Shown here piece by piece: positions 42,282 through 50,547 of a DNA stretch of 59,239 nt (the first letter of the stretch is position 1; each line of letters begins with the position of its first letter). The notes below the pieces were generated by a model that saw only the letters and a list, made by a program, of their open reading frames with translations, was not told where the DNA came from and searched no databases. The stretch lies in the NCBI GenBank assembly GCA_934184665.1, contig CAKPSX010000006.1, forward strand, positions 1-59,239, given 5' to 3'. This DNA is from an uncultured Clostridia bacterium. GTDB lineage: Bacteria; Bacillota; Clostridia; TANB77; CAG-508. Position numbers and translations under genes: made by a program.

Positions 42282-42965
42282 TTATTTATATCTATTATTA
42301 GTTCTAGCTACATATCCTGTTCTATTTGTTGCAGAACAATATACCCTATCCCAAATATATCCATCTGCATTTGACACATTTTCTGCAAGTATTTTCACCG
42401 TTGTTCCTGACTTATATAAATGTGGAATTCCATTTAATGATGGTATTTCTCTTATATTTGTTTCAACCGCAAATATTTTTGTAATTTCTGTATTAGCTAT
42501 ATTAGAACTCGAACCGCCTATTTGATAATCTGCACTATTATATTCACCTACTCTATTTGGTATTCCCATATAGTTAGATGAATTTAATTTTTTCACAGCT
42601 TTTCCATTTGAGAACTGTCTTATTTCAACATGAGTGTGTTTTCCTGTTGAATTCCCTGTTGAGCCCATTAATCCTACTACAGTTGTATATCCAACTTTTT
42701 GCCCTACTTTAACATATATTTTTGATAGATGTGCTAAATATATTCTGTTTTCTGTTCCATTTTCTTTTATTCTCACATAATTTCCAAACCCAGTTTTATC
42801 ATATCCTGCCCTTTCTACAATTCCATTACATATAGAATACACTTTTTCTGATGTTATTCCTACTAAATCTGTTCCTCCATGCATTCCAGATTTCCACAAT
42901 CTTCCCTTTCTTCCATATTCACATGTTTCTCTAAATTTGCCAGTAAATGGTATCTTTGTTGCCAT
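42282..42965 (-). CDS. M23 peptidase with SH3-like domain, no signal peptide
   Basis: A 227-residue LytM-type zinc endopeptidase: the first zinc motif SGMHGGTDLVG near residue 26, LAHLSKIYVKVGQKV near 76, and the second motif TGNSTGKHTHVEIR near 103. A C-terminal SH3-like wall-binding domain (about 160-227) has VETNIREIPSLNG. Without a signal peptide it is built like a phage endolysin or a spore/mother-cell lysis enzyme rather than a secreted autolysin. Its ATG overlaps the stop of a 31-codon gene (TAATG), so the two are translationally coupled. Confidence 0.88.
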   Translation of the reverse strand: MATKIPFTGKFRETCEYGRKGRLWKSGMHGGTDLVGITSEKVYSICNGIVERAGYDKTGFGNYVRIKENGTENRIYLAHLSKIYVKVGQKVGYTTVVGLMGSTGNSTGKHTHVEIRQFSNGKAVKKLNSSNYMGIPNRVGEYNSADYQIGGSSSNIANTEITKIFAVETNIREIPSLNGIPHLYKSGTTVKILAENVSNADGYIWDRVYCSATNRTGYVARTNNRYK

Positions 42966-43060
42966 TATTCTTCAACTCCTTCCATTTCAATTACATCATT
43001 TATACTTTCATCTGTATATTCAACTAGTTCTAAATTTTCTTCTAAACTTTCCTCTTCCAT
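42965..43060 (-). CDS. 31-residue acidic leader-like protein coupled to the M23 gene
   Basis: ATG follows TAGGAGGTTAAT, the strongest ribosome site nearby, and the frame ends in TAATG with the M23 start. About half of the residues are Glu or Asp (MEEESLEENLELVEY then TDESINDVIEMEGVEE). There is no hydrophobic segment, so it is not a holin. It could be a real small protein, a binding partner of the enzyme, or a device that raises M23 translation. Confidence 0.7.
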   Translation of the reverse strand: MEEESLEENLELVEYTDESINDVIEMEGVEE

Positions 43061-43160
43061 ATTAACCTCCTAAATTATAATTTATTTTCACATATATAAT
43101 ATTAATATGAAATTTTTTAATTTTTTGTTCATAATTTTTTAAAATTTAAATTAACAAAAA

Positions 43161-43190
43161 TGTATATTTTTTTCATATTTTGTCATAATA
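43161..43190 (+). promoter_or_regulatory. forespore (SigG/SigF-type) promoter of spoVT
   Basis: TGTATA, a 17-base spacer, then CATAATA matches the known SigG pattern (GYATR and CATnnTA) better than a vegetative promoter. spoVT is SigG-controlled in Bacillus subtilis. The AGGAGG ribosome site lies 20 bases on. Confidence 0.72.
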
Positions 43191-43221
43191 GTAATATAAA
43201 AAAACAAAAGGAGGAAATGTA

Positions 43222-43776
43222 ATGAAAGCAACAGGTGTTGTAAGAAGAATAGATGACCTTGGAAGAGTTGTAATTCCAAAAGAAATAAGAAAAACTTTAC
43301 GTATAAAAGAAGGTGAACCTTTAGAAATATTTACTGATAGAGAAGGACAAGTAATATTGAAAAAATATTCTCCAATTGGTGAACTTTCAGAGTTTGCTGT
43401 AGGATATGCAGAAACATTATCTAAAACAACTGGTCATATAGCATGTATTACAGATAAAGATACTGTAATCGCTGTATCAGGAGGAGCTAAAAAAGAATAT
43501 CTAGAGCAAAATGTTAGCAAAGAATTAGAACAGCTAATGGAAGATAAAGAAGTTTATTCTAGTAAAGATAATAGTGATATCGCTGTACCTATAACCAAAA
43601 ATGATAATAATGAAAAAAAATATAATGCTCAAGTAGTTTACCCTATTATTTCAAATGGTGATACAATTGGTACTGTAATTTTACTTTCTAAAGAAGCTAA
43701 TACAAAAATGAATGAAGTTGAAAAAAAAGTTGCTCAATCAGCTGCAACATTTTTAGGAAGCCAAATGGAAATATAA
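43222..43776 (+). CDS. spoVT: stage V sporulation transcription factor SpoVT
   Basis: A 184-residue AbrB-family regulator of late forespore genes. The N-terminal swapped-hairpin DNA-binding domain (about 1-52) reads VVRRIDDLGRVVIPKEIRK, and the C-terminal GAF-like domain (about 57-184) has AETLSKTTGHIACITDKDT and ends AATFLGSQMEI. The length is typical. An AGGAGGAAATGTA site precedes the ATG. It shows that the organism is an endospore former. Confidence 0.95.
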   Translation: MKATGVVRRIDDLGRVVIPKEIRKTLRIKEGEPLEIFTDREGQVILKKYSPIGELSEFAVGYAETLSKTTGHIACITDKDTVIAVSGGAKKEYLEQNVSKELEQLMEDKEVYSSKDNSDIAVPITKNDNNEKKYNAQVVYPIISNGDTIGTVILLSKEANTKMNEVEKKVAQSAATFLGSQMEI

Positions 43777-43872
43777 CATTTGGCTCTACATATTTTTTCT
43801 TATAAGTGAAAACTCATATCAGGCACGAACGAAATCTATAAATTTTTCATATTATAGTTTAGGTGATTGTTT

Positions 43873-44832
43873 ATGAATAATTTAACATTAGATTCTGCTG
43901 ATTCAAGGCAAAATAATTCTATTGTTCCTACAAACATAAGTTACAATTCAAATATATTAAATGCAAATATCAATTCTTTAAAACGATTATATCCATTTAT
44001 TGATATAGGCTCCGCTGGAAAAAGTGTTTTAAATAAGAATATTCCATATATCAAAATAGGTAATGGAGCGAAAAATGTTTTTTACTCTGCTTCAATACAT
44101 GCAAATGAATGGATTACCTCTGTTCTTCTAATGAAGTTTTTAGAGGATTACTGTTTTTGCTATAAAAATAATTTAACTATTTTTGGCTATCCCGCAAGAG
44201 ATATGTATCGTAATTGTACTTTATATATTATGCCAATGGTTAATCCTGATGGAGTTGATTTAGTTACTGGTGCACTCCCAACATCATCAGTTTCTTACAA
44301 ACAAGCAGAAAGAATCGCTTATGGGTTTGCAACTATTCCTTTTCCTGATGGTTGGAAAGCAAATATTCGTGGTGTGGATTTAAATTTGCAATTCCCTGCT
44401 GGCTGGAAACAAGCTCGTCAAATAAAATTTGAACAAGGCTTTACATCTCCTGCTCCTCGTGATTTTGTTGGATATGGACCTCTTACTGAACCAGAAGCTC
44501 TGGCTATATATAATTTCACATTAGGAAACAATTTCGAATTGATTCTAGCATATCATACACAAGGTAAAGAAATTTATTGGCAATTTCAAAATTATGCCCC
44601 TCCTCAATCAGAGGAAATCGGCAAAGTGTTTGCTGATGTAAGTGGTTATAGATTAGCAAATGTACCATATAATTCAAGTTTTGCAGGCTATAAAGATTGG
44701 TTCTTACAAGAATATAGAAAGCCTGGATATACAATAGAAGCAGGAATTGGGAATAATCCGCTTCCTATATCACAATTTAATCAGATTTATCGTGATAATT
44801 TAGGCATTTTAGTATTAGGGACTTTACTTTAA
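43873..44832 (+). CDS. M14-family zinc carboxypeptidase
   Basis: A 319-residue peptidase of the gamma-D-glutamyl-diaminopimelate type. Zinc ligands are His and Glu in ASIHANEWITS near residue 77 and His in LAYHTQGKEIYWQF near 234; the catalytic Glu lies in YTIEAGIGNNPLPIS near 293. There is no signal peptide. ATG 43873 follows AGGTGAT by 8 bases; a TTG upstream is unlikely. It sits 96 bases after spoVT. Together with the M23 gene this suggests peptidoglycan turnover in the forespore or mother cell, but the sporulation link is inferred from position only. Confidence 0.88.
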   Translation: MNNLTLDSADSRQNNSIVPTNISYNSNILNANINSLKRLYPFIDIGSAGKSVLNKNIPYIKIGNGAKNVFYSASIHANEWITSVLLMKFLEDYCFCYKNNLTIFGYPARDMYRNCTLYIMPMVNPDGVDLVTGALPTSSVSYKQAERIAYGFATIPFPDGWKANIRGVDLNLQFPAGWKQARQIKFEQGFTSPAPRDFVGYGPLTEPEALAIYNFTLGNNFELILAYHTQGKEIYWQFQNYAPPQSEEIGKVFADVSGYRLANVPYNSSFAGYKDWFLQEYRKPGYTIEAGIGNNPLPISQFNQIYRDNLGILVLGTLL

Positions 44833-44852
44833 TTAAAAATTAAAATCCGTAT

Positions 44853-45182
44853 TTAACCTAATTTATCTCCATTCTCCACCTGTTTATCCGGTTTAATCAA
44901 AACAACTCCTTGCTTACTATATGTTCCTAATACTAATATTTCTGACATAAAATCTGCAATTTGTCTAGGAGGAAAATTTACTACTGCTAACACTTGCTTT
45001 CCAATTAAATCTTCTGCTTGATAGACTTCTGTTATTTGTGCAGAAGATTTTTTTATTCCTATCTCATCTCCTAAATCAACTTTTAATTTATATGCAGGTT
45101 TTTTGGCTTTTTCAAACACTTTTGCTTCAATTATTGTTCCGACTCTTATATCTAGTTTTATAAAATCATCAAATATTGCCAT
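44853..45182 (-). CDS. csaA: CsaA-like tRNA-binding domain protein
   Basis: A 109-residue EMAP/tRNA-binding fold protein: LDIRVGTIIEAKVFEKAKKP at the start, QITEVYQAEDLIGKQVLAVV near 50, NFPPRQIADFMSEILVLG near 70. The length is that of B. subtilis CsaA, which acts as a dimeric chaperone-like or tRNA-binding protein. ATG follows AAGGAGAAGAGATTATAA. Confidence 0.92.
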   Translation of the reverse strand: MAIFDDFIKLDIRVGTIIEAKVFEKAKKPAYKLKVDLGDEIGIKKSSAQITEVYQAEDLIGKQVLAVVNFPPRQIADFMSEILVLGTYSKQGVVLIKPDKQVENGDKLG

Positions 45183-45263
45183 TTATAATCTCTTCTCCTT
45201 ATCTCATTAAAATTTAATTTCAGCAATAAATTACTATACTTCCTGCATTTATTACAGTATTAT

Positions 45264-45863
45264 CTAGTAACAATTATTAACTATAAAATTAATGACATCA
45301 TCTTCTTTATAGTTTTCTTTATCTTTATTCCTATCTTCTTCTGTTAAATCAACAAAATACTTGTTACATTCTGGCATAATTGACATTGAATCCAATGGGT
45401 AACCTGGATTTCTTTTTTCACAGGGTTTGTCCACGAAATAGAAGTGGCTCTTACTCCAACTATATTCTTTCGGTTCTTTTCCATCATATATTACCATTCC
45501 ATATACCCATTTAGCTGTTAACTTTCCCCCATATTCTTTAACCAAATTACAATAGTATTCAAGCATTTCATCATCATTTAATTCTTTTCCATTCACTCTT
45601 CTTACATGAGTTCCCGGTTGTTTTTCTTCTGGTAATTCTTCTATATATAAATTATTATCCATTCCTATAGTTGTAAGTTTCGTTTTGTCGTAATATGCTT
45701 TTGCTTTAATATAAGCATTTTCTATAGCATTCTTTCCTATTTCTTCTGGTTTTAGATTTATTCCTAAATCTTTAATAGTTAATACATCTATATTGTTTTC
45801 TTTTAGTCTTTCTGCATATTTCTTTATTTTGGCTGGATTTGTTGTTGCAAATAGTAGTTTCAC
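45264..45863 (-). CDS. HAM1/RdgB-type nucleotide pyrophosphatase, divergent
   Basis: A 199-residue protein starting with the family's substrate-binding FATTNPAKIKKYAERLKE. Conserved elements are IGMDNNLYIEELP near 65, where HAM1 proteins have DDSGL, and a C-terminal SMSIMPECNKYFVDLTEEDR near 158. The altered central motif suggests changed specificity compared with canonical XTP/dITP cleaning. The start is GTG, 9 bases after AGGAGG. Confidence 0.82.
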   Translation of the reverse strand: MKLLFATTNPAKIKKYAERLKENNIDVLTIKDLGINLKPEEIGKNAIENAYIKAKAYYDKTKLTTIGMDNNLYIEELPEEKQPGTHVRRVNGKELNDDEMLEYYCNLVKEYGGKLTAKWVYGMVIYDGKEPKEYSWSKSHFYFVDKPCEKRNPGYPLDSMSIMPECNKYFVDLTEEDRNKDKENYKEDDVINFIVNNCY

Positions 45864-45899
45864 TTTATTTGACCTCCTCTTAAAAAATTACTATTTTCA

Positions 45900-45995
45900 C
45901 TATATTCCTTTTATAGCTCTACAAGGATTTCCCACTGTCACAACATTATTAGTATCATATAACTCTCCTGCCAACATTTTATCTTTTTCTGACAT
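45900..45995 (-). pseudogene. internally deleted sugar O-acetyltransferase (Maa type)
   Basis: Behind an intact TAGGAGGAG site the minus strand reads MSEKDKMLAGELYD, the usual N-terminus of maltose/galactoside O-acetyltransferases, and then jumps in frame to NVVTVGNPCRAIKGI, the usual C-terminus. The whole hexapeptide-repeat body of roughly 150 codons is missing. Only 31 codons remain and they could not form an enzyme. Confidence 0.78.
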
Positions 45996-46027
45996 AAAAC
46001 TCCTCCTATTTTAGCAATATTACTTAA

Positions 46028-46666
46028 TTAATTTTTTATTAAGAATTTATTAGCTGCGCTTATGTATATAATTAAATATGATATTGATATGAAAAATCCA
46101 CCTAAGACATCGCTTGTGTAATGCACACCTAAATAAATTCGGCTAACTCCAATAGAACATATTAAAATACTTAATAAAACAATAGAAATCCATTTAATAT
46201 ATTTATTTTTAACATATTTATAAATTAAATATATTAGATATCCATAAAATGCCATACTTACCATAGAATGTCCTGATGGAAAACTATATCCTGTTTCTTC
46301 AATTATTCTATATTCTGTTGGTCTAGGTCTTTGTAATATTCTTTTTAATAATTGATTCAATATTGTAATTATTACTAAATTCGAAAATATTGATAATCCT
46401 ATTTTTTTATTTTTTATTAATATAAATAGAGTAATTGTCAACACTATTAAAAATATTGCTCCTCCAAAATTAGTAATAAATTTTGCTATTGGTGTTACAA
46501 AACTTGATATTAAAAATGTTGATACCATTTTATATCCAATGATATCACCTTTCATTATTTCTTTGTTAAATACATCTTCTGCCAATGCTAAAAAGCCAAT
46601 TAGGCAAACAAATAATATAATCCATTTTAAATTTTTTACAATAAATTCTTTTATTTCTTCTTTCAT
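46028..46666 (-). CDS. PAP2-family membrane phosphatase
   Basis: A 212-residue protein with six hydrophobic helices and the three phosphatase motifs: KRILQRPRPTE near residue 113, YSFPSGHSM near 130, and SRIYLGVHYTSDVLGG near 177. Candidates for the substrate are undecaprenyl pyrophosphate (recycling of the carrier needed by the glycan operons) or phosphatidate/phosphatidylglycerol phosphate. ATG follows GTGAGGTAGAA. Confidence 0.9.
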   Translation of the reverse strand: MKEEIKEFIVKNLKWIILFVCLIGFLALAEDVFNKEIMKGDIIGYKMVSTFLISSFVTPIAKFITNFGGAIFLIVLTITLFILIKNKKIGLSIFSNLVIITILNQLLKRILQRPRPTEYRIIEETGYSFPSGHSMVSMAFYGYLIYLIYKYVKNKYIKWISIVLLSILICSIGVSRIYLGVHYTSDVLGGFFISISYLIIYISAANKFLIKN

Positions 46667-46705
46667 TTCTACCTCACATGTACTACTATCTCTTTTTCTT
46701 TTAAA

Positions 46706-46734
46706 ATTATATAAGAAAATACAAATAATTGCAA
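46706..46734 (-). promoter_or_regulatory. sigma-A promoter of the PAP2 gene
   Basis: Minus strand TTGCAA, 17-base spacer, TATAAT, about 40 bases before the start. Confidence 0.75.
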
Positions 46735-46794
46735 CTAATATATCATTCTTTATTATTCCTGGTATGTTTTTAATTGCCTACCTTAAAGAATTTT

Positions 46795-47583
46795 CTAATC
46801 AACATTTACACCTTTATTCAATAGCTTATTACCAATAATATAAACTATCACTGTATATACTATATATACAGAAATCCCAATTATAGCAGTACTTTTTATA
46901 GCATTTGAGCTAACTTCCATATCATTAAAAATTGACATAATATCTGGATTTATTAACCCTGAAATATAAAGTATTCCTAATGAAATTAGAGATAATACCA
47001 TATATATTATAAATCCACTTATTATAGATTTTATAATTTTTAAGTTGTTTGACTTGTGGCCTATTATAATACCTAATATTCCTGACATCAACATAAATAA
47101 AAATTCGAAAAATATCGTTGCTATTAATGTAACCACTAAACTAAATACTGAGCTATCAAAATATACAGCTGATTGTTCTAATGTTATTTTCAATGATTCC
47201 CAAGTATCTTTATTTAAACAGCATATAGCAAGACTCACAACTATGACAATAAATGATGCTAATAATGTAATAATAGCTGTTAAAACTTTTGATAAATATA
47301 ATTCATTTTTACTTACTGGGAGTGTATGTGTTAGATATGACTCATCTTTGTATATGTTTTTTATAAATCTTGCCCAGTTCCTCATAAAGCAATTTATTAT
47401 TATATTTACTATCATTGCAATTATAATGCCTGAACATATTTTATCTATTATTAATACTATTAAAGTTTGTTCAAGGTCTTCTACTATCCTTGTAATTATT
47501 GCAAAAATAATGGTAAGTATGTAAAATACTATTAATGGTTTAAAGCACCATTCCAAGTCATATTTCAATAGTTTTTTTAGCAT
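46795..47583 (-). CDS. ABC transporter membrane subunit (ABC-2 type)
   Basis: A 262-residue protein with six hydrophobic helices and a segment YLTHTLPVSKNELYLSKVLTA near residue 85 that is typical of permeases paired with YtrB-like ATPases. Its start lies inside the end of the ATPase gene (7-base overlap), with the AGGAGGTGC site also inside it. Substrate unknown; homologous systems respond to cell-wall stress or antibiotics. Confidence 0.86.
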   Translation of the reverse strand: MLKKLLKYDLEWCFKPLIVFYILTIIFAIITRIVEDLEQTLIVLIIDKICSGIIIAMIVNIIINCFMRNWARFIKNIYKDESYLTHTLPVSKNELYLSKVLTAIITLLASFIVIVVSLAICCLNKDTWESLKITLEQSAVYFDSSVFSLVVTLIATIFFEFLFMLMSGILGIIIGHKSNNLKIIKSIISGFIIYMVLSLISLGILYISGLINPDIMSIFNDMEVSSNAIKSTAIIGISVYIVYTVIVYIIGNKLLNKGVNVD

Positions 47584-48272
47584 TTAAAGCACCTCCTAAA
47601 TATTTCATCTATTGAAGCATTTTCTTTTTTCCTTAATTCATCTGCAGGTGATGTTAATATAATTTTTCCTTTATCTATAAAAATAACTTCATCTAATATT
47701 CTTTCTATATCACTTATTAAATGTGTTGATATTATTACACTTGCTCCCTCATTAAAGTTTGAAAGTATTGTGTCTAATATATAATCTCTTGTTGCTGGGT
47801 CAACCCCTCCTAATGGTTCATCTAAAATATAAAGTTCAGCATCTCTACTCATAACTAGTATTAATTGTAATTTTTCTTGCATTCCTTTGGACATTTTGCT
47901 TATTTTTGAGTTTATATCTAAGTCTAAATCTTTTAATAATTTTATAGCTTTTTCTTTATTAAATTTTTCATAAAATTCACTAAAATATGTTAATATTTGT
48001 AAAATTGTCATACTTTTATCCAAATATGTTCTTTCAGGCAGATATGATATAATCTTTTTTGAATTTACACCTGGCTTTTCTCCATTAATTAAAATTTCTC
48101 CACTTGTTGGAGTTAATAAATCATTCATTAATTTTATTAGTGTTGTTTTACCCATTCCATTTTTGCCAAGCAATCCTATGATTTTTCCCCTAGGAATGGT
48201 TAAATTAATGTTACATAAGATTTTTTTGTTATCAAATTCTTTGCATAAATTATTACACTTAACTAATTCCAT
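47577..48272 (-). CDS. ABC transporter ATPase (YtrB type)
   Basis: A 231-residue ATPase: Walker A GLLGKNGMGKTTL near residue 34, signature MSKGMQEKLQLILVMSRD, Walker B LYILDEPLGGVDP near 152, and switch STHLISD. It is preceded by AAGGAAGGAG and forms one operon with the GntR gene upstream and the permease downstream. Confidence 0.93.
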   Translation of the reverse strand: MELVKCNNLCKEFDNKKILCNINLTIPRGKIIGLLGKNGMGKTTLIKLMNDLLTPTSGEILINGEKPGVNSKKIISYLPERTYLDKSMTILQILTYFSEFYEKFNKEKAIKLLKDLDLDINSKISKMSKGMQEKLQLILVMSRDAELYILDEPLGGVDPATRDYILDTILSNFNEGASVIISTHLISDIERILDEVIFIDKGKIILTSPADELRKKENASIDEIFRRCFKC

Positions 48273-48336
48273 CTTTTTTCTCCTTCCTTTCTTAAGACAT
48301 AAACTTGGTTGAAAAAAATTAAATTTAAAATTCTAA

Positions 48337-48708
48337 TTATTTTCCAACCTTACCTCCTAATTCTTGCAAGTATCTTGCTGCTAGTTCATAGTTTATTCCT
48401 ATATTTTCCATACTTCTAAGATAATTATTAACTTTTTCTTGGGCTAGTTCTTTTTTTGTTTTTTCGATTAGTTCTTCATCTTCTGTTACATATTTTCCAT
48501 TTGTTCTTTCTGTGTAAATTAGTTTTTCGTTTTCAAGTTCTACTAATGCTTTTTGCATAGTGTTTGGATTTACTTTCATCATTAATGCTAATTCTCTTAC
48601 AGATGGCAGTTTTTGACCTTTTTGATATTTTCCTGAAACTATATTGATCCTTATCATTTCAACTAATTGAATATAAATTGGTCTTTCATTATCAAAAATA
48701 TATTCCAT
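48337..48708 (-). CDS. GntR-family repressor, YtrA subfamily
   Basis: A 123-residue regulator with a winged helix: RPIYIQLVEMIRINIVSGKY, GQKLPSVRELALMMKVNPNT near residue 32, and a short helical C-terminal dimer domain of the YtrA type. It probably represses its own operon through the perfect inverted repeat at 48727..48748. The usual inducers of YtrA systems are cell-wall antibiotics; that is family knowledge and is not shown here. Confidence 0.92.
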   Translation of the reverse strand: MEYIFDNERPIYIQLVEMIRINIVSGKYQKGQKLPSVRELALMMKVNPNTMQKALVELENEKLIYTERTNGKYVTEDEELIEKTKKELAQEKVNNYLRSMENIGINYELAARYLQELGGKVGK

Positions 48709-48726
48709 AATTATCTCCTTTCTTTA

Positions 48727-48748
48727 TTGTATTACTTGCATAATACAA
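48727..48748. promoter_or_regulatory. operator of the GntR/ABC operon
   Basis: TTGTATTA and TAATACAA form a perfect inverted repeat with a 6-base spacer directly downstream of the -10 box, so a bound dimer would block the promoter. Confidence 0.82.
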
Positions 48749-48776
48749 TAATACTATTTTAACTTTAAATTGTCAA
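48748..48776 (-). promoter_or_regulatory. sigma-A promoter of the GntR/ABC operon
   Basis: Minus strand TTGACA, 17-base spacer, TATTAT, 40 bases before the GntR start. Confidence 0.88.
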
Positions 48777-48789
48777 GAAAAATAACAAA

Positions 48790-48818
48790 GAAAAAAGAGC
48801 AAATTTTTAATTTGCCCC
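48790..48818 (-). terminator. terminator of the TPR operon
   Basis: Minus strand GCAAATT pairs with AATTTGC around a short A-rich loop, followed by TCTTTTTTC. It lies 62 bases after the stop of the 48880 gene. Confidence 0.78.
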
Positions 48819-48879
48819 CACAATGTTAAAGTATAATTAAGTTTTCCTGTTTATTAACTCTCCTACTCAAACAGAGTCT

Positions 48880-49182
48880 CTATGCTCTTTCCTGTAATCT
48901 CTTTCTCAATTTATTGTTGCTATCTCTATAAAGATTAATAAGTGGATCTAGCTCATCTGCATCAACATCATCTATAGCTATGCTTCCTTTAGAAAGTTTA
49001 GATTTAGTTGATATTGTTTCAAAATTGTCTCTTTTACTTTCTTTTAGCTTACTATCAGTGCCGTCTTTTTTCTTTCTTTTCTCTTTGCCTTTAAACAATT
49101 TTGCAAATATATTTATGAAATAATTTTTAATTTTACTTGATGTTTTTTCTTTTTTTACTATCATCCATGTATTTTGTCCCAA
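48880..49182 (-). CDS. basic cytosolic protein of unknown function
   Basis: About 100 residues. A first part rich in Lys with an amphipathic or weakly membrane-binding stretch (SSKIKNYFINIFAKLFKGKE) is followed by a charged linker and an acidic IDDVDADELDPLINLYRD near 72. No ATG is well placed; TTG 49182 lies 8 bases after GGGAGG and is the likely start. It follows the TPR gene by 17 bases and probably acts with it. Confidence 0.62.
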   Translation of the reverse strand: MGQNTWMIVKKEKTSSKIKNYFINIFAKLFKGKEKRKKKDGTDSKLKESKRDNFETISTKSKLSKGSIAIDDVDADELDPLINLYRDSNNKLRKRLQERA

Positions 49183-49199
49183 TCCCAAAGCCTCCCTTC

Positions 49200-50435
49200 T
49201 TATGTACTTGATAAATCAAGTTTTTTCTCCTTTTCCTTAAGAATCTTTTCTTCTATAATCAAGCCCTCTAGCTCTGCTCTTTTCATTTTTTCTTGCACTA
49301 AATTATAGTAATCACCTTTATGTTCTTGTTTTTGAACCATCTTTTCATTTTCAAACATTTTTATAACATTATCTCTTGATAATTTTTTTATATTGAACTC
49401 TAATATTTGTGGAAAAATATATGTAAATCCATATACTTTTTCTTCGTTTTTAGTTTCACTAAACAATTTATCAATTACAAATATTCCTCTTAATGGATAT
49501 TCATACATTTTGTATCCCACGAATATATCAACACCTTTATAAACTTTTACATCTTCTGATAATTCCTCAAAAAATTCAGTTCTATCAATTAAATTTATTT
49601 CTCTTTCACATTCCTTTTTTTCTTTTTCCTTTTCGATTAGTTCCATCTTTCTTTCAAACTTTTTTATTCTTTTATTTGCTTCTTCTTCTGTTTCTTCTGT
49701 AAAATAAGTTTCTTTTAATAAATTCATACTCTCCTTAGAATTTAAAGTTTTTCTATCTTCTGGACTAATCTCACCAATTTTTTCAAATTGCTTTTGTGCT
49801 TTTTCAAGTTCACCCTGTCTTATATATAATATTCCTAAGATATTTCTTGGAATTATTGATTTTAGCTTTAAATTATCATTCTTTTCAGATAATTCTATAC
49901 ACTTCATACATATTTCTTCTGTTTTTTGATCTGTTTCTAAAGCTTCTTCATATTTCTTTTTTCTTCTTGACTCTTGTGCCTCCATGTCATATGCTTTTGC
50001 TAATTCTATTAATATATCTATATCTTGTTTTTGTTGTGAATCTGGAATATCTTCTAATAAATATATCGCAAACTCTGCACGTTCATTCCTTACCTGTATT
50101 TTAGCATACTCCAAAATAGACCATGTATATATTTGAGGTCTTTTTTCTTTTGGTTCATCTTTATATTTTTGTATTATAGATTTTAGTAATTCAGATGCTT
50201 CTTTTTCATGTGCTTTTATTTCTGTATAACTTGTGCCAACTATAAATTTTATTCTTTCTGTAGCATTTGGATTCATAGCCTTTTTTTCCAAATATTGTAT
50301 TGATTTTCCATATTCTTTTTTATAAAAAGCTCTAATTCCTTTTTGAATTTCAATAAATTGTCTAGCCACATTTTTATCTATACGTTTACCCTTTTTTACA
50401 GTAAAATTCTTGTTTTTACTTAATTTTATATTCAT
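49200..50435 (-). CDS. TPR-like helical repeat protein
   Basis: A 411-residue protein. Residues about 25-235 are TPR-like helical pairs (GIRAFYKKEYGKSIQYLEKK near 33; ILGILYIRQGELEKAQKQFE near 200), then a highly charged coiled coil (about 245-285), then a C-terminal alpha/beta part (YGFTYIFPQILEF near 335). No signal peptide or membrane helix. I do not recognise the full architecture; it looks like a scaffold or adaptor. ATG follows AAAGGGAGATTACAT. Confidence 0.7.
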   Translation of the reverse strand: MNIKLSKNKNFTVKKGKRIDKNVARQFIEIQKGIRAFYKKEYGKSIQYLEKKAMNPNATERIKFIVGTSYTEIKAHEKEASELLKSIIQKYKDEPKEKRPQIYTWSILEYAKIQVRNERAEFAIYLLEDIPDSQQKQDIDILIELAKAYDMEAQESRRKKKYEEALETDQKTEEICMKCIELSEKNDNLKLKSIIPRNILGILYIRQGELEKAQKQFEKIGEISPEDRKTLNSKESMNLLKETYFTEETEEEANKRIKKFERKMELIEKEKEKKECEREINLIDRTEFFEELSEDVKVYKGVDIFVGYKMYEYPLRGIFVIDKLFSETKNEEKVYGFTYIFPQILEFNIKKLSRDNVIKMFENEKMVQKQEHKGDYYNLVQEKMKRAELEGLIIEEKILKEKEKKLDLSST

Positions 50436-50460
50436 ATGTAATCTCCCTTTCCCCGAACAA

Positions 50461-50489
50461 ATTATATCACATTAATATTTTTTTGTCTT
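50461..50489 (-). promoter_or_regulatory. promoter of the TPR operon
   Basis: Minus strand AAGACA, 17-base spacer, TATAAT, 25 bases before the start codon. Confidence 0.65.
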
Positions 50490-50496
50490 TACATTT

Positions 50497-50525
50497 TTAA
50501 CTTTTTTTGCCGTTTTTCATATACT
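50497..50525 (+). promoter_or_regulatory. promoter of feoB
   Basis: TTAACT, 17-base spacer, TATACT on the plus strand; the ribosome site follows closely. No Fur-box-like 19-bp palindrome is obvious. Confidence 0.55.
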
Positions 50526-50547
50526 ATTTTGAGAAGAGGTGATTTTT

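Noticed and set aside
42163..42525. 120-codon plus-strand frame across ssrA and the M23 gene
   Set aside because: It overlaps a structured RNA and a zinc peptidase on the other strand and has no expression signals.
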